From NCBI GenBank assembly GCA_934271265.1, contig CAKQRE010000042.1, positions 67,636 to 131,635 on the forward strand: 64,000 nucleotides of DNA, in the 5' to 3' direction. A program made the position numbers and the translations under genes. This DNA comes from an uncultured Clostridia bacterium (GTDB taxonomy: Bacteria > Bacillota > Clostridia > Christensenellales > Borkfalkiaceae). The notes below the pieces were generated by a model. The model worked only from the letters and a program-made list of their open reading frames with translations, searched no databases and had not been told where the DNA came from. This document shows, one piece after another, positions 33,956 through 42,805 of the stretch. Position 1 is the stretch's first letter. The number at the start of each line of letters is the position of its first letter.

Positions 33956-34411
33956 TTACGTAATAGAACTTATATAGTTTACTCGGATTATCATCGAAAT
34001 AGTCGGATAAATTTTTTTCTGTTCTATGATATACCAGTTTTCGTTTGTATCCATGCTGAATTTTTCGCTTCTCGGTTTACCGAACATGCTGTCATAATGC
34101 GTTTTCAAATACGAAAAATACCTTTCCGCATTCTCGTTAAACACAGCTTCGTCCGGACAATCCTGCGAAAACGAATACCCGTCGTTATACCAGAAAACGT
34201 CTGAACACATCTCTCCGGACAATCCTGCCGGCGCAGCCAGACCCGCAAGTCCTTTTGCCGACAATTCTTCTTCCGTAAACCATTTCGTACCGTCATGCAG
34301 CGGCTTTTGGGGCTTCTCTCCGCCGTCGCTATTTCCGCAAGCGGTCAGACCGATACAGGTCACCGCCAGGAGCAACGCGCAAACGATCACCGATAATTTC
34401 TCTTTAAACAT
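33956..34411 (-). CDS. Lipoprotein of unknown function, interrupted by a frameshift
   Basis: 151 aa as read. The true start is the ATG at 34411 (MFKEKLSV), with GGAGG upstream. The lipobox LTAC is at residues 22-25, so the mature protein is membrane-anchored. Within a run of seven A (near 34010-34016), a -1 shift continues the protein as NLSDYFDDNPSKLYKFYY and 58 further residues to a stop at 33789. The original gene was probably about 207 aa (33789-34411). Function unrecognised. Confidence 0.7.
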   Translation of the reverse strand: MFKEKLSVIVCALLLAVTCIGLTACGNSDGGEKPQKPLHDGTKWFTEEELSAKGLAGLAAPAGLSGEMCSDVFWYNDGYSFSQDCPDEAVFNENAERYFSYLKTHYDSMFGKPRSEKFSMDTNENWYIIEQKKIYPTISMIIRVNYISSIT

Positions 34412-34458
34412 TATATTCACAACCTCCGGAATCGTTATTATATGATTCAATCGTTCCG

Positions 34459-35121
34459 TCAAATTGACTTAGAAATTTTTCTCGCTTTTTTTGTCAGATA
34501 TCCGTACAATCTTTCCGCGATCATTTCATGCCCTTTTGCGTTCGGATGCAAGCCGTCGACGGTAAATTCGTCGGCTTTCTGCGCCTTCGGAACAGGAAAC
34601 AGATCGGTCAGATCAAGAACGTCGACGCCGTTTTCCCCGGCAACGTTTCTTATCGCTTCTCTATACTCTTCCAGCGTGTTCGCCGCCTCGACCTTGCGGC
34701 TATGCTCGCCGCGGCGATTCTCTTCATCGAATCTCGGCAACGGCAGAATATAACACAACCTATCCTTACCGAAGTTTCCGATAAGATACTCGGTCATTAT
34801 ATTCATCGCGCCGTAAAAAGAATACGGGGTTTTATCTCCTGCGTTTCCCAAGGGCGCGTCGCCGTGTCCGTAATCGTTCGTTCCGCCGAATACGAACGTG
34901 AAATCCGCGGTTTTATCAAGATCGTCCAGCCGGGATAAAAAATCCCGATTGAAACTTTCGTCCTTGGAAGGTTTTTTCTGCCGCGCTACTCTCGTCCCGC
35001 TTATGCCGTAATTGTTTTCCGTCGCGCCCAGCTTTTTGCAGAGCAAGACCGTGTATTTTTCATCGGGCGAAGCAAGCCATACGCCTGCCGTTATACTGTC
35101 TCCCAAAAAATTGATTTTCAT
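34459..35121 (-). CDS. SGNH/GDSL hydrolase
   Basis: 220 aa. Block I is NFLGDSITAG (Ser nucleophile), block II NYGISGTRV, block III FGGTNDYGHG, and block V DGLHPNAKGHEMI (catalytic Asp and His). No signal peptide, so cytoplasmic esterase. Such enzymes often deacetylate sugars. A 53-aa gene and the AraC regulator lie divergently beside it, so the regulator may control it. Confidence 0.85.
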   Translation of the reverse strand: MKINFLGDSITAGVWLASPDEKYTVLLCKKLGATENNYGISGTRVARQKKPSKDESFNRDFLSRLDDLDKTADFTFVFGGTNDYGHGDAPLGNAGDKTPYSFYGAMNIMTEYLIGNFGKDRLCYILPLPRFDEENRRGEHSRKVEAANTLEEYREAIRNVAGENGVDVLDLTDLFPVPKAQKADEFTVDGLHPNAKGHEMIAERLYGYLTKKARKISKSI

Positions 35122-35135
35122 AAACTCTCCGCCTG

Positions 35136-35297
35136 TTATTCTATCTTATTATCGAACGCCGAAAGAAATCTGCGCCAATCGTCACGCGATAAAAAATATT
35201 TGCCCTTACGGACGTAATAGGTTACTTTGTCGCCGTAGATCTCCCCGAGCATCGGCTCGCTTACGTTTTCGATCGGTTTTTCGCCGTATAAATCCAT
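35136..35297 (-). CDS. Small hypothetical protein
   Basis: 53 aa from the ATG at 35297 (MDLYGEKPIEN), with AGGAG 13 bases upstream. Rich in charged and aromatic residues (YYVRKGKYFLSRDDW). Not recognised. It lies 14 bases upstream of the SGNH gene on the same strand and may share its mRNA. A longer frame upstream overlaps the divergent promoter and is not believed. Confidence 0.45.
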   Translation of the reverse strand: MDLYGEKPIENVSEPMLGEIYGDKVTYYVRKGKYFLSRDDWRRFLSAFDNKIE

Positions 35298-35406
35298 ATC
35301 TGTTTCAACTCTCCTACTTGAGTTTACAGACCGATAAAAATAAAATATTTTCTTGTTTTTTTGCGAATTTATTGCATTTTTGACAGGAATTTGGTAAACT
35401 ATAGCC

Positions 35407-36234
35407 ATGAAAAAGCTTATTTACCACTCAATTCCCTTAGGATACGATTATCTGCTCGATAAAGAACCCACCTCGCTCGAAAGGCAGAAAAGATACTACC
35501 TTCACATGCATAACGATTACGAGATCCTTTATTTTTTCGACGGAAACGCCGAATACGCGGTTGAAAACGTAGTCTATCCGCTGAAGAAAAATTCCCTGCT
35601 CTTCATCAAGCCGATGGCGTATCACGGGATACAAATTTTATCCGATATGCCGTACGAGCGCTCGGTTCTGAATTTTTCAAAACAGATACTCAGCGACGAA
35701 CAGAAAAAAACAGTGGACAACATCGGAGCCTGCTACTATGTTGCGGATAATTCTCCGCTGTGCAACGTGTTTTCCCTGCTGAAAAAACTTGAACCGTTGT
35801 TTAACAAGGAGGAATTCGATCTCTTTAAGGTTTCTGCGCTATCCACCGTCATATCCATTCTGAAATACTCGGAAAGCTGCCCGCCGCCGGATTTTTCGAA
35901 CAAGAACAAAACGTTGTTGGATCAGATCATAAACTATATCAACGCAAACCCGTATAAAAAGCTTAATTCGGACATACTTTCTCAGCAGTATTTCGTAAGC
36001 AAGTCATGGCTGAATCAATCGTTCAAACAATCAATGAAAGTCAGTCTGAAGCACTATATCAACCAAAAGAAAATATTGTTCGCTCAGTCTAAAATTCTGG
36101 ACGGCGCAAGTATAAAAGACGTTGTGGAAATGTGTAATTACGATAACTATTCCACGTTTTATCGTCAATACGTCGGCTTTTTACATCACGAACCCGCTTA
36201 TGATAAGGAAATCGCCGGCTTGACAACACAATAA
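35407..36234 (+). CDS. AraC family transcriptional regulator
   Basis: 275 aa. The N-terminal cupin-like sensing domain carries YYLHMHNDYEILYFFDG, the common sugar-binding fold. The C-terminal AraC double HTH has YINANPYKKLNSDILSQQYFVSKSWL, with a second HTH (IKDVVEMCNYDNYSTFYRQYVG). Its promoter (TTGCAT, 17 bases, TAAACT at 35395-35400) puts the start of transcription near the ATG, and no ribosome site is visible. It is divergent from the SGNH-type genes. Confidence 0.9.
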   Translation: MKKLIYHSIPLGYDYLLDKEPTSLERQKRYYLHMHNDYEILYFFDGNAEYAVENVVYPLKKNSLLFIKPMAYHGIQILSDMPYERSVLNFSKQILSDEQKKTVDNIGACYYVADNSPLCNVFSLLKKLEPLFNKEEFDLFKVSALSTVISILKYSESCPPPDFSNKNKTLLDQIINYINANPYKKLNSDILSQQYFVSKSWLNQSFKQSMKVSLKHYINQKKILFAQSKILDGASIKDVVEMCNYDNYSTFYRQYVGFLHHEPAYDKEIAGLTTQ

Positions 36235-36404
36235 AAACCGATCCCGCCTGTACCAGACTATATTTTAAACGATCTTATCGAAATATCAATTGCATTTTTT
36301 CTTTTTCCGATTGCATTTTTTACATTTACAGAACAAGCGCGCCGGCGTTGTTTCCGGTCGCTTCCACGGGCATAAGATACGTTTTAAGACTGTTTTATGG
36401 TTTA

Positions 36405-36655
36405 TTCCATAGTCACACGGTTGTCTTTCACTGATCCTTCATATTCTTCTTCTAAATATTTGCGTTCCCGATCCGATATACGACTATGCGAATTAACCCC
36501 ATATTTTTCAGAGGTTTCAACATAACTCTCGCATATCTATTATAACAGATAATTTGAATTCTGGCGAGTACTTTTTGAATCTTTGTCCTTTTTTTCATAA
36601 AAAATGCACCTCCAAAAGTTTTTCTTTTATGTCCAACTTTTGGAGGCGCATTTAA
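36405..36655 (-). pseudogene. Remnant of an insertion-sequence-like gene with a leader palindrome
   Basis: On the minus strand, GGAGGTGC and an ATG near 36598 (MKKRTKIQKVLARIQ) open a frame that ends early. In another frame a stretch with a transposase HTH look (SYVETSEKYGVNSHSRISDRE) runs on to a TAA near 36400. A long palindrome, CTCCAAAAGTT/AACTTTTGGAG (36609-36647), precedes it. Such leaders resemble the ends of IS3-family elements. It appears frameshifted and decayed. The rest of the 440-base gap is bare. Confidence 0.4.
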
Positions 36656-36677
36656 AAACCGAGGTCTTTTAACTTAT

Positions 36678-37457
36678 TTATCGGGGTATGACGGGATAAA
36701 GTTGAATCATATTGCCGCAATCCACCGTGAGTTCCGCGCCGGTGGTATTTTTTGCGTGAGCGGCGAAATACCATACCGCGTCGGCGATATCCGAGCCTTC
36801 CGCAATCGCGCCGAGAGGCGAATATGCCGACGGCAACGATTTGTAAAAATCGGGATTTTTATCCGTCCTGTCCGTATGGATCATTCCGGGCAAAACTGCG
36901 TTTACTCTTATTTTATACTTACCGAGATCCAACGCGAGCGCGCGCATTAAACCGAGCTGTCCGCCCTTCGATGCGGAATATGCGGCTCTTTCCGGGATAG
37001 CCCTGTATGCGGTGTTGGAATTGACGAAAGTAATGCTTCCGCCGCCGTTTACCATTCGCCTTGCGGCGTTCCGGATGATACAAAAGTTCCAGCAAAGGTT
37101 TGTGTTTATCACGCGCTGAAAATCGGAAAGCGGGCTTTTCAGCGGATCGAACCCGACCCCCAGATCCGCGGCGTTCAGCACCAGATCGGTTATAACGATC
37201 CCGCTGTCGTCCAGCTCGGAAAAAATGCGCTCCACACACTCTTCGTCTACGGTTCCGTCATCAAAGAGCGCGTTAAGGGTTTTTCCGAAAATCTGTACGT
37301 TCGGATATTTTTTTCGGTATTTTTCTTCCGCAGCCTTAACTTTTTCGGCGTTTCGCCCCGTAAAAACAACGTTCTCGCCTTCCCCGGCGAATTTTTCTAC
37401 GATCGACGCCCCCGTATTGACGCACGCGCCCGTTACGAATGCCCATTTTTCACTCAT
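36678..37457 (-). CDS. SDR family oxidoreductase in a sugar-acid operon
   Basis: 259 aa. The cofactor motif is TGACVNTGASI, with Asn at the place of the usual second glycine, so a variant Rossmann loop. NAADLG replaces the NNAG motif, and the catalytic Tyr-Lys pair is in YSASKGG. It follows the dehydratase gene by 9 bases. In this setting it may oxidise or reduce a sugar or sugar acid. Confidence 0.85.
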   Translation of the reverse strand: MSEKWAFVTGACVNTGASIVEKFAGEGENVVFTGRNAEKVKAAEEKYRKKYPNVQIFGKTLNALFDDGTVDEECVERIFSELDDSGIVITDLVLNAADLGVGFDPLKSPLSDFQRVINTNLCWNFCIIRNAARRMVNGGGSITFVNSNTAYRAIPERAAYSASKGGQLGLMRALALDLGKYKIRVNAVLPGMIHTDRTDKNPDFYKSLPSAYSPLGAIAEGSDIADAVWYFAAHAKNTTGAELTVDCGNMIQLYPVIPR

Positions 37458-37466
37458 ACGATCCCC

Positions 37467-38627
37467 CTAAAAATAAAACTCGGTTCTGGGCGGACGGATA
37501 TCCGTAAGCGCGCCCGTGTAATGACGCAAATTATGCTCGACATAAGGATGTTTCAGGCACTCCTCTTCGTTGAGTTCTATGCCGAGCCCCGGTTTGTCGC
37601 CGATTTTTATTCTGCCGTTCTCGTAAACGAGATTTTCGTTCGTAACCTTTTTACGGTAATCCACGTCGGAATACATGATTTCGAGAATGGAGAAACCGGG
37701 ACAGCACGCGGCAAGCTGGAGCGTAGCCGCGTTGGCGATCGGACCGCTTGGATTATGCGGCGCGAACGGAATATAATTTGCCTCCGCCGCAGCCGCGATT
37801 TTTTTAAGTTCGGCTATTCCTCCGGCATGCGAGACGTCGGGCTGAATATAATCCGCGGCACGAAGGGCAAAAAGCTTGTTGTAATCAAAGCGGGTATACA
37901 GTCTTTCTCCCGCGGAAATCGCCACCGGAGACTTATCCCGCACGGCTTTGAGCGCGTCTAAATTATCGGGCGGAACGGGCTCTTCAAACCACATAGGTTT
38001 AAAACATTCGAGTTCTTTGGCTATCTTTATGCCCGTAGGCACGTCGAATCTGCCGTGTCCTTCTATAAGCAGATCCACGTTGTTGCCTACCGCTTCTCTT
38101 ACTTTTGCAACGCATTCGAGAGCGGTATCCAGATCCTTGTTCGATATTTGCATATAACTTTTTCCGAACGGATCCCATTTCATCGCGGTAACGCCGCGTT
38201 TTACGGCTGCCTTGGCTTTTTCGGCAAATTCGTCGGGAGTTTTCGCGCCCGAAAACCAGCCGTTTACGTATATCCGGCAATCTTCGTTTACCCTGCCGCC
38301 GAGAAGTTGATATACGGGCACGCCGAGAGACTTGCCGAGAATGTCCCAAAGCGCGCATTCCACTGCCGAAAGCGCGCTCATAAGCACTGCGCCGCCGCGC
38401 CAGTACGCATCGCGATAAATATCGTGATAATGTTTTTCGATCGTGCGGGGATCTTTGCCCGTCAGATAGTTTTTAATATGTTCTATCGCGCCGCAAAGCG
38501 CTTTTTCTTTATATTCGAGCGTACCCTCGCCCACACCGCAGATCCCTTCGTCGGTGTATACTTTTACAAAAACCCAGTTGGTCCTGAAACAATCCACCAC
38601 AAAGGTTTTTATGTCGGTTATTTTCAT
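37467..38627 (-). CDS. Sugar-acid dehydratase, mandelate racemase/enolase superfamily
   Basis: 386 aa. The capping domain (MKITDIKTFVVD..CGVGEGTLEYKE) and barrel are typical. Metal ligands appear as LIEGHGRFD, WFEEPVPPDN and ISAGERLYTRFD, with the catalytic pair DVSHAGGI and HNPSGPIA. The pattern resembles D-galactonate/gluconate dehydratases. The exact acid cannot be read off. Start codon overlaps the upstream lactonase-like gene by 4 bases (ATGA). Confidence 0.85.
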   Translation of the reverse strand: MKITDIKTFVVDCFRTNWVFVKVYTDEGICGVGEGTLEYKEKALCGAIEHIKNYLTGKDPRTIEKHYHDIYRDAYWRGGAVLMSALSAVECALWDILGKSLGVPVYQLLGGRVNEDCRIYVNGWFSGAKTPDEFAEKAKAAVKRGVTAMKWDPFGKSYMQISNKDLDTALECVAKVREAVGNNVDLLIEGHGRFDVPTGIKIAKELECFKPMWFEEPVPPDNLDALKAVRDKSPVAISAGERLYTRFDYNKLFALRAADYIQPDVSHAGGIAELKKIAAAAEANYIPFAPHNPSGPIANAATLQLAACCPGFSILEIMYSDVDYRKKVTNENLVYENGRIKIGDKPGLGIELNEEECLKHPYVEHNLRHYTGALTDIRPPRTEFYF

Positions 38628-39304
38628 TTTAAAGTAATCTCCTTATAAATTTCCGGAATGATAACGTTGTCGCAAACGAGCTCTTTTCCCGTCATATCGT
38701 CGAACATTCCGAAATGCGTGGGAACGACGAATCGTGCGTTTACACGCTTCGCGAACTTCGCCGCGTCGACAGGGTTCATATTGTTTCCTCGCCCGTTTAT
38801 CGGCAAAAAAACGGCGTCGAATTCCATATGAGGCAAACTTTCGAAAACGCGTTCGCTGTATAGCGTGTCGCCCGTAACGTACAATATTTTATTGTCGCAA
38901 GAAATGATCGCGCCTATCGCTTCCGGATCGGAATGTTCGGCTTTCACGGCGGTAAAAACCGCGCCGCCGACGCTGAAACCCGTTCCGTTTCTGAAATACA
39001 CGCAGTTGCATTCCGGATACCTTTTCTTCGCCGCGAAATAAACGGACGGCGGGGCGAGCAACACCGCTCCGACGTTGTTTTCAAGCAATTTATCGAGCGT
39101 TTCTTCGTCGTAATGATCCGCGTGAGAATGAGTGATCAATACAACGTCGGGCTTTATTTTAAGAAACTTTTCGTCGATTTTTTGTCTGCGTACGTTTTGC
39201 GGCTCTGTTTCAGCAACCGAATCCGAAAGATACGGATCAACAACAAATGTTGATTTTTTACTTTCTATTAAAATACCGTTTTGACCTAAAAATACTATTT
39301 TCAT
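38624..39304 (-). CDS. MBL-fold metallohydrolase (UlaG/UPF0173-like lactonase)
   Basis: 226 aa. The metal motif LITHSHADHYD, AEHSD, GDTLYS and PTHFGMFD are the metallo-beta-lactamase fold ligands. The arrangement without a long insert suits UlaG-type lactonases. First gene of the minus-strand operon; next to a dehydratase and SDR it may open a sugar lactone. Divergent from the AraC gene at 39409. Confidence 0.75.
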   Translation of the reverse strand: MKIVFLGQNGILIESKKSTFVVDPYLSDSVAETEPQNVRRQKIDEKFLKIKPDVVLITHSHADHYDEETLDKLLENNVGAVLLAPPSVYFAAKKRYPECNCVYFRNGTGFSVGGAVFTAVKAEHSDPEAIGAIISCDNKILYVTGDTLYSERVFESLPHMEFDAVFLPINGRGNNMNPVDAAKFAKRVNARFVVPTHFGMFDDMTGKELVCDNVIIPEIYKEITLK

Positions 39305-39334
39305 AAGAAATTTACGATTATTTGCCCGCTTTTG

Positions 39335-39363
39335 TTGATTTTTCGTTTAAAAAATGATATACT
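39335..39363 (+). promoter_or_regulatory. Promoter of the second AraC gene
   Basis: TTGATT (39335-39340), 17-base spacer, TATACT (39358-39363). Confidence 0.65.
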
Positions 39364-39408
39364 CTTTTCAGAGTAAATTTGTTGAAATATTATTTTTGCG
39401 GGGAATAT

Positions 39409-40233
39409 ATGGAAATTTTGTCTCGTTTCGATTACATAGACGCCGGATATTTCGACTCCGTCCAGTCGGAATGGATACACAAAAAAGTCACCACCACTCC
39501 GCCGAGGGTTTGCCAGCACTACGAAATTGAATTGTATCTTTCAAAGTCGGGCACGACCTATATAAACGGCAATAAACATGATATAGAACAATATTCGCTC
39601 ATTATCTGCAAACCCGGAGATATAAGGTATTCCGTAAATCCGTTCAAATGCTATTATCTTTACATTTCGGTAAACGACGGACGGATCAAGGAAATTCTCG
39701 ATTCTCTTCCGTCGCAGATGCAGGCTTTCGGCGCGAAAGTTTTTCTCGACCGTTTTTTCTCGTTGTTAAAATACCCCGCTCAATCGACCGACGACGCCTA
39801 TGCCGAACTGCGAATAACCGGGCATATAAACGAGATCGTTTTCAGACTTGCCGAAAACCGCGATTTTTACGAAAAACAGAAATTCGTAAACGCCAACGCT
39901 TCAAAAGCCATTGCGGAAGCGAAAAAGTTTATTATGAAAAACTATAATCTCAATATTCAGCTGAAAGACGTGGCGAATCACGTGTTTTTAAGTCCGAATT
40001 ACTTTCATAAGCTGTTTACGCAGGTTACGGGCATTACGCCTCATCAGTACATCCTGAAACAAAAGATAAACGCCGCCAAAAAGATGCTTCTCGAAAGCGA
40101 CACGACGATAACCGACATCGTTATCAACTGCGGTTTCAGTTCGCAGTCCTACTTTAACGCGATTTTCAAGCGCGAAGTGAAAATCACGCCGAACGACTAT
40201 CGCCGAAGCATGAATAAATTCTATAAAAACTGA
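39409..40233 (+). CDS. AraC family transcriptional regulator
   Basis: 274 aa from the ATG at 39409 (MEILSRFDYID), after GGGG. A TTG at 39379 is possible but lacks a ribosome site. N-terminal cupin domain with VCQHYEIELYLSKSGTTYING, then an AraC double HTH (NLNIQLKDVANHVFLSPNYFHKLF, and ITDIVINCGFSSQSYFNAIFKR). It is divergent from the lactonase-dehydratase-SDR operon, so probably its regulator. Confidence 0.9.
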   Translation: MEILSRFDYIDAGYFDSVQSEWIHKKVTTTPPRVCQHYEIELYLSKSGTTYINGNKHDIEQYSLIICKPGDIRYSVNPFKCYYLYISVNDGRIKEILDSLPSQMQAFGAKVFLDRFFSLLKYPAQSTDDAYAELRITGHINEIVFRLAENRDFYEKQKFVNANASKAIAEAKKFIMKNYNLNIQLKDVANHVFLSPNYFHKLFTQVTGITPHQYILKQKINAAKKMLLESDTTITDIVINCGFSSQSYFNAIFKREVKITPNDYRRSMNKFYKN

Positions 40234-40263
40234 TTTTTTCCGTCCCTTCAAAGGGACGTTTTT

Positions 40264-40929
40264 TTATAGTCCGAAAGCCTCTCTGTTTGTGACAAATCGG
40301 GCATTTACCCTTTTAAGCCTTTCGAGAATTTCCTTTAAAAGCCCCCATTTTTTCAGAACGTCGAATTCGTAGGTATGCCCCCATATATAGAGGACCTGCC
40401 TTTCTTCGCTTTCGGGAAGAGCGTCGAATTTATCTATCAGATCAAACATTTCGGTATTGGAAAAATGACAGGTACCTTTATATTTCATCAGATCTCCGTC
40501 AACGGAAAAATTCATGCTCGTTCCTGCCGTTCTCGCATATTTTATGCCTAAGTCGCGGGCGATTTTTATTACCCTGTCGTCGTAAGTGCCGTACGGGTAC
40601 GCCATGCCGATAACTTCGCTGTCGAATATTTCTTCGATGTTTCTCTTATCGTAATATAATTCGTTATATATCGTTTCTTCGTCGAGTTTTTCTAAAAAGG
40701 GATGGGTAAGACTGTGCGAAGCCACTTCGTGCCCGGTATACAGCTCTTTAAGCCCTTTGATATTCATGCGACGGATCTCCACGCCCTCGTTTACCCAGCG
40801 GTTCGCTCGGGTTTGTATGCCCGTGTTTATATTGAACGTCGCTTTAAATCCGTATTTGTTCAATTCCTTAATAAAAGGAATATCCTGTTCTACCCCGTCG
40901 TCAAAACTGAACGTTACAAACTTCGGCAT
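40264..40929 (-). CDS. Polysaccharide deacetylase (NodB-like)
   Basis: 221 aa. FSFDDGVEQD near the start carries the metal-binding Asp pair, and ASHSLTHPFL (HxxxH) follows near residue 73. GMAYPYGTYD and VLYIWGHTYEF fit the family. No signal peptide. It ends a five-gene minus-strand operon. NodB-type enzymes remove N- or O-acetyl groups from sugar polymers. Confidence 0.88.
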   Translation of the reverse strand: MPKFVTFSFDDGVEQDIPFIKELNKYGFKATFNINTGIQTRANRWVNEGVEIRRMNIKGLKELYTGHEVASHSLTHPFLEKLDEETIYNELYYDKRNIEEIFDSEVIGMAYPYGTYDDRVIKIARDLGIKYARTAGTSMNFSVDGDLMKYKGTCHFSNTEMFDLIDKFDALPESEERQVLYIWGHTYEFDVLKKWGLLKEILERLKRVNARFVTNREAFGL

Positions 40930-40935
40930 ACCGCA

Positions 40936-42798
40936 TTACTCCTTTTTCGCAAAAATTATCGCGCCGTTTTTCAGCTTCGGCACAACCGTTTTCTTTTTAT
41001 CCCCGCAAAGAAAAACAGGCAGTTCGACGCTTTCGTCGCCGCTTACCATAAGGCAGGTTTCTCCTTTTATTCCGACGAGAAAAGTTATCTCGAGATCGGT
41101 TATCTCTCGTTCGCGGTCGGAAAAATCTATCACCGAAACGGCATACTCGTCATCGTCCTGCAAAAATTTCAGGTCGACTTTTTTGTCTTCGACGGAAGCT
41201 ATTTTAACCGAATACAGATCGGCTATTTCATAAGCTTCCGTCCACCTATCGCAAAAATCGAAAGGTTTGAACGCGTCGAAATACGCATCGTAATAAAACA
41301 CCTCGCCGCCCGTCTTGCGGAATTGCTCGATTTCGCCGATCTCCTTATCGGAAAGCCCTTTTTCGGCGGGAATGATCAGCGCGTTTAACCGAAACGGCAA
41401 TTTATTGAGTTCGCTTGCTCTTACTGCCAGAAGCGACACAAACCGACGCTTGAAGCTCCTGTAGATCCTCATAGCCGAAAAAATATTCGACTCGCATCCG
41501 CTCCATGCGTTTTTATTGTCGCCGTTGCACACGGCGTCGTAATAGGCGTTGGCGCGTTCGCTGTGAAGGATCCCGACGCCCTGCCTCACTCTCTCTTTTG
41601 ATACGATCTTATCGCTTAACCGATCGATCATATCGTGCATTCTGATAGCGGAAGAGTATTTTTTTGTCGGCGTGCGGTCGTTATACACGATCCCGAATCC
41701 GTTCGGTTCGGGAGAATCGTCGAAAACGTAATCTCCGCGCCATTGATAGTACATGATACCTTTTGCCCCGCTGCCGAGAGCGGCATAGGTTTCGACTTCG
41801 AAATCTCTTGCCGACATATCCGTTCTTGCGTCGTATTCTATCAGCCAGAAATGTTTTCCGAAAGCGGCGGCTGCGCTCTCGGCGTAATCCATAACGCGGG
41901 AATGCTCGTAATAAAACGCGCCCTTGCATGCGAGATAAAGGGTTATCCCGACAATATCCATTTTTTCGGCGACCCTGAAATAATCCGCTCCGCGCATACT
42001 GCTGCCCGCCTGAACGGGACAACTCGTCATACAGGTAAACGTTTCGGCGGCAGGTTTGATTTTTTTAGCCGCACTCGCCAGAAAATTAAGATAATCGTTG
42101 AATTTTTCGGTGTTAAACAACCGCCAGTCTATCCATTTTTCCGGAGATTCCTCATAAGTAGGGCGTCGGCGCGGCGGATCTAAGTCCGCTCCGCTTTTTC
42201 CTTTTTCTCCGAGTTCTTTCCCGTATTGTTCGATCATATGCGGATTGTAATCGTAAAACCCGTTATTCGGAAACGCCGGTTCGTTGAAGATCTGAAATCC
42301 GACTACGTTTTCGTAGCCGCCGAAAAACTCCGCGCCTATTTCGGTAACCTTTTCGTTATCCTTTTTCGCCCCGTCGTGGCAAACGCAGTTTGTTATAAAC
42401 TGCGACCAGTCGGACTTTAACGGTTTACCGTTTTCATCGGTCATTTTTTCGTTCGGATATTCGTTCAGCCCGTTATCATAACCGTTCAGGCGTACGGCGA
42501 GAGCCATTTCGAGCTTTCCCGTCTCCTCGGCGATTGCTCTGCCCAAAGGAAAACTCCCCTCGTAGCCTTTCTCGCCGAGCGTAAAATCACCTATCGCCGC
42601 CGTGCGCACGATATTTACATGCGCGGCTTTCATCTCGGCGAGATCTCGTTTCATCTCGCCGAGTCTGTCGCAGTTTTCGGGCACGGGAACTTTTTTCGGG
42701 TGATAAGACGGATAATAATGATTGCCTATCCCGAATTTCGCTTTGCCGTTTATGTATAATATTCCGTTTTTTAAGCGATAAGCTTCGATCCCTTTCAT
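40936..42798 (-). CDS. Glycoside hydrolase, clan GH-A (GH42-like)
   Basis: 620 aa, cytoplasmic. Clan-A catalytic pair: acid/base in VVGFQIFNEPAFP (NE near residue 170) and nucleophile in HFWLIEYDARTDM (near residue 324). The order of barrel, Rossmann-like middle domain and small beta domain matches GH42 beta-galactosidases. The conserved start is LYINGKAKFGIGNHYYPSYHP. GH42 is proposed, but a distant clan-A family cannot be excluded. Part of the ABC-transporter operon: 7 bases after the solute-binding gene. Confidence 0.75.
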   Translation of the reverse strand: MKGIEAYRLKNGILYINGKAKFGIGNHYYPSYHPKKVPVPENCDRLGEMKRDLAEMKAAHVNIVRTAAIGDFTLGEKGYEGSFPLGRAIAEETGKLEMALAVRLNGYDNGLNEYPNEKMTDENGKPLKSDWSQFITNCVCHDGAKKDNEKVTEIGAEFFGGYENVVGFQIFNEPAFPNNGFYDYNPHMIEQYGKELGEKGKSGADLDPPRRRPTYEESPEKWIDWRLFNTEKFNDYLNFLASAAKKIKPAAETFTCMTSCPVQAGSSMRGADYFRVAEKMDIVGITLYLACKGAFYYEHSRVMDYAESAAAAFGKHFWLIEYDARTDMSARDFEVETYAALGSGAKGIMYYQWRGDYVFDDSPEPNGFGIVYNDRTPTKKYSSAIRMHDMIDRLSDKIVSKERVRQGVGILHSERANAYYDAVCNGDNKNAWSGCESNIFSAMRIYRSFKRRFVSLLAVRASELNKLPFRLNALIIPAEKGLSDKEIGEIEQFRKTGGEVFYYDAYFDAFKPFDFCDRWTEAYEIADLYSVKIASVEDKKVDLKFLQDDDEYAVSVIDFSDREREITDLEITFLVGIKGETCLMVSGDESVELPVFLCGDKKKTVVPKLKNGAIIFAKKE

Positions 42799-42805
42799 AA
42801 AATCG

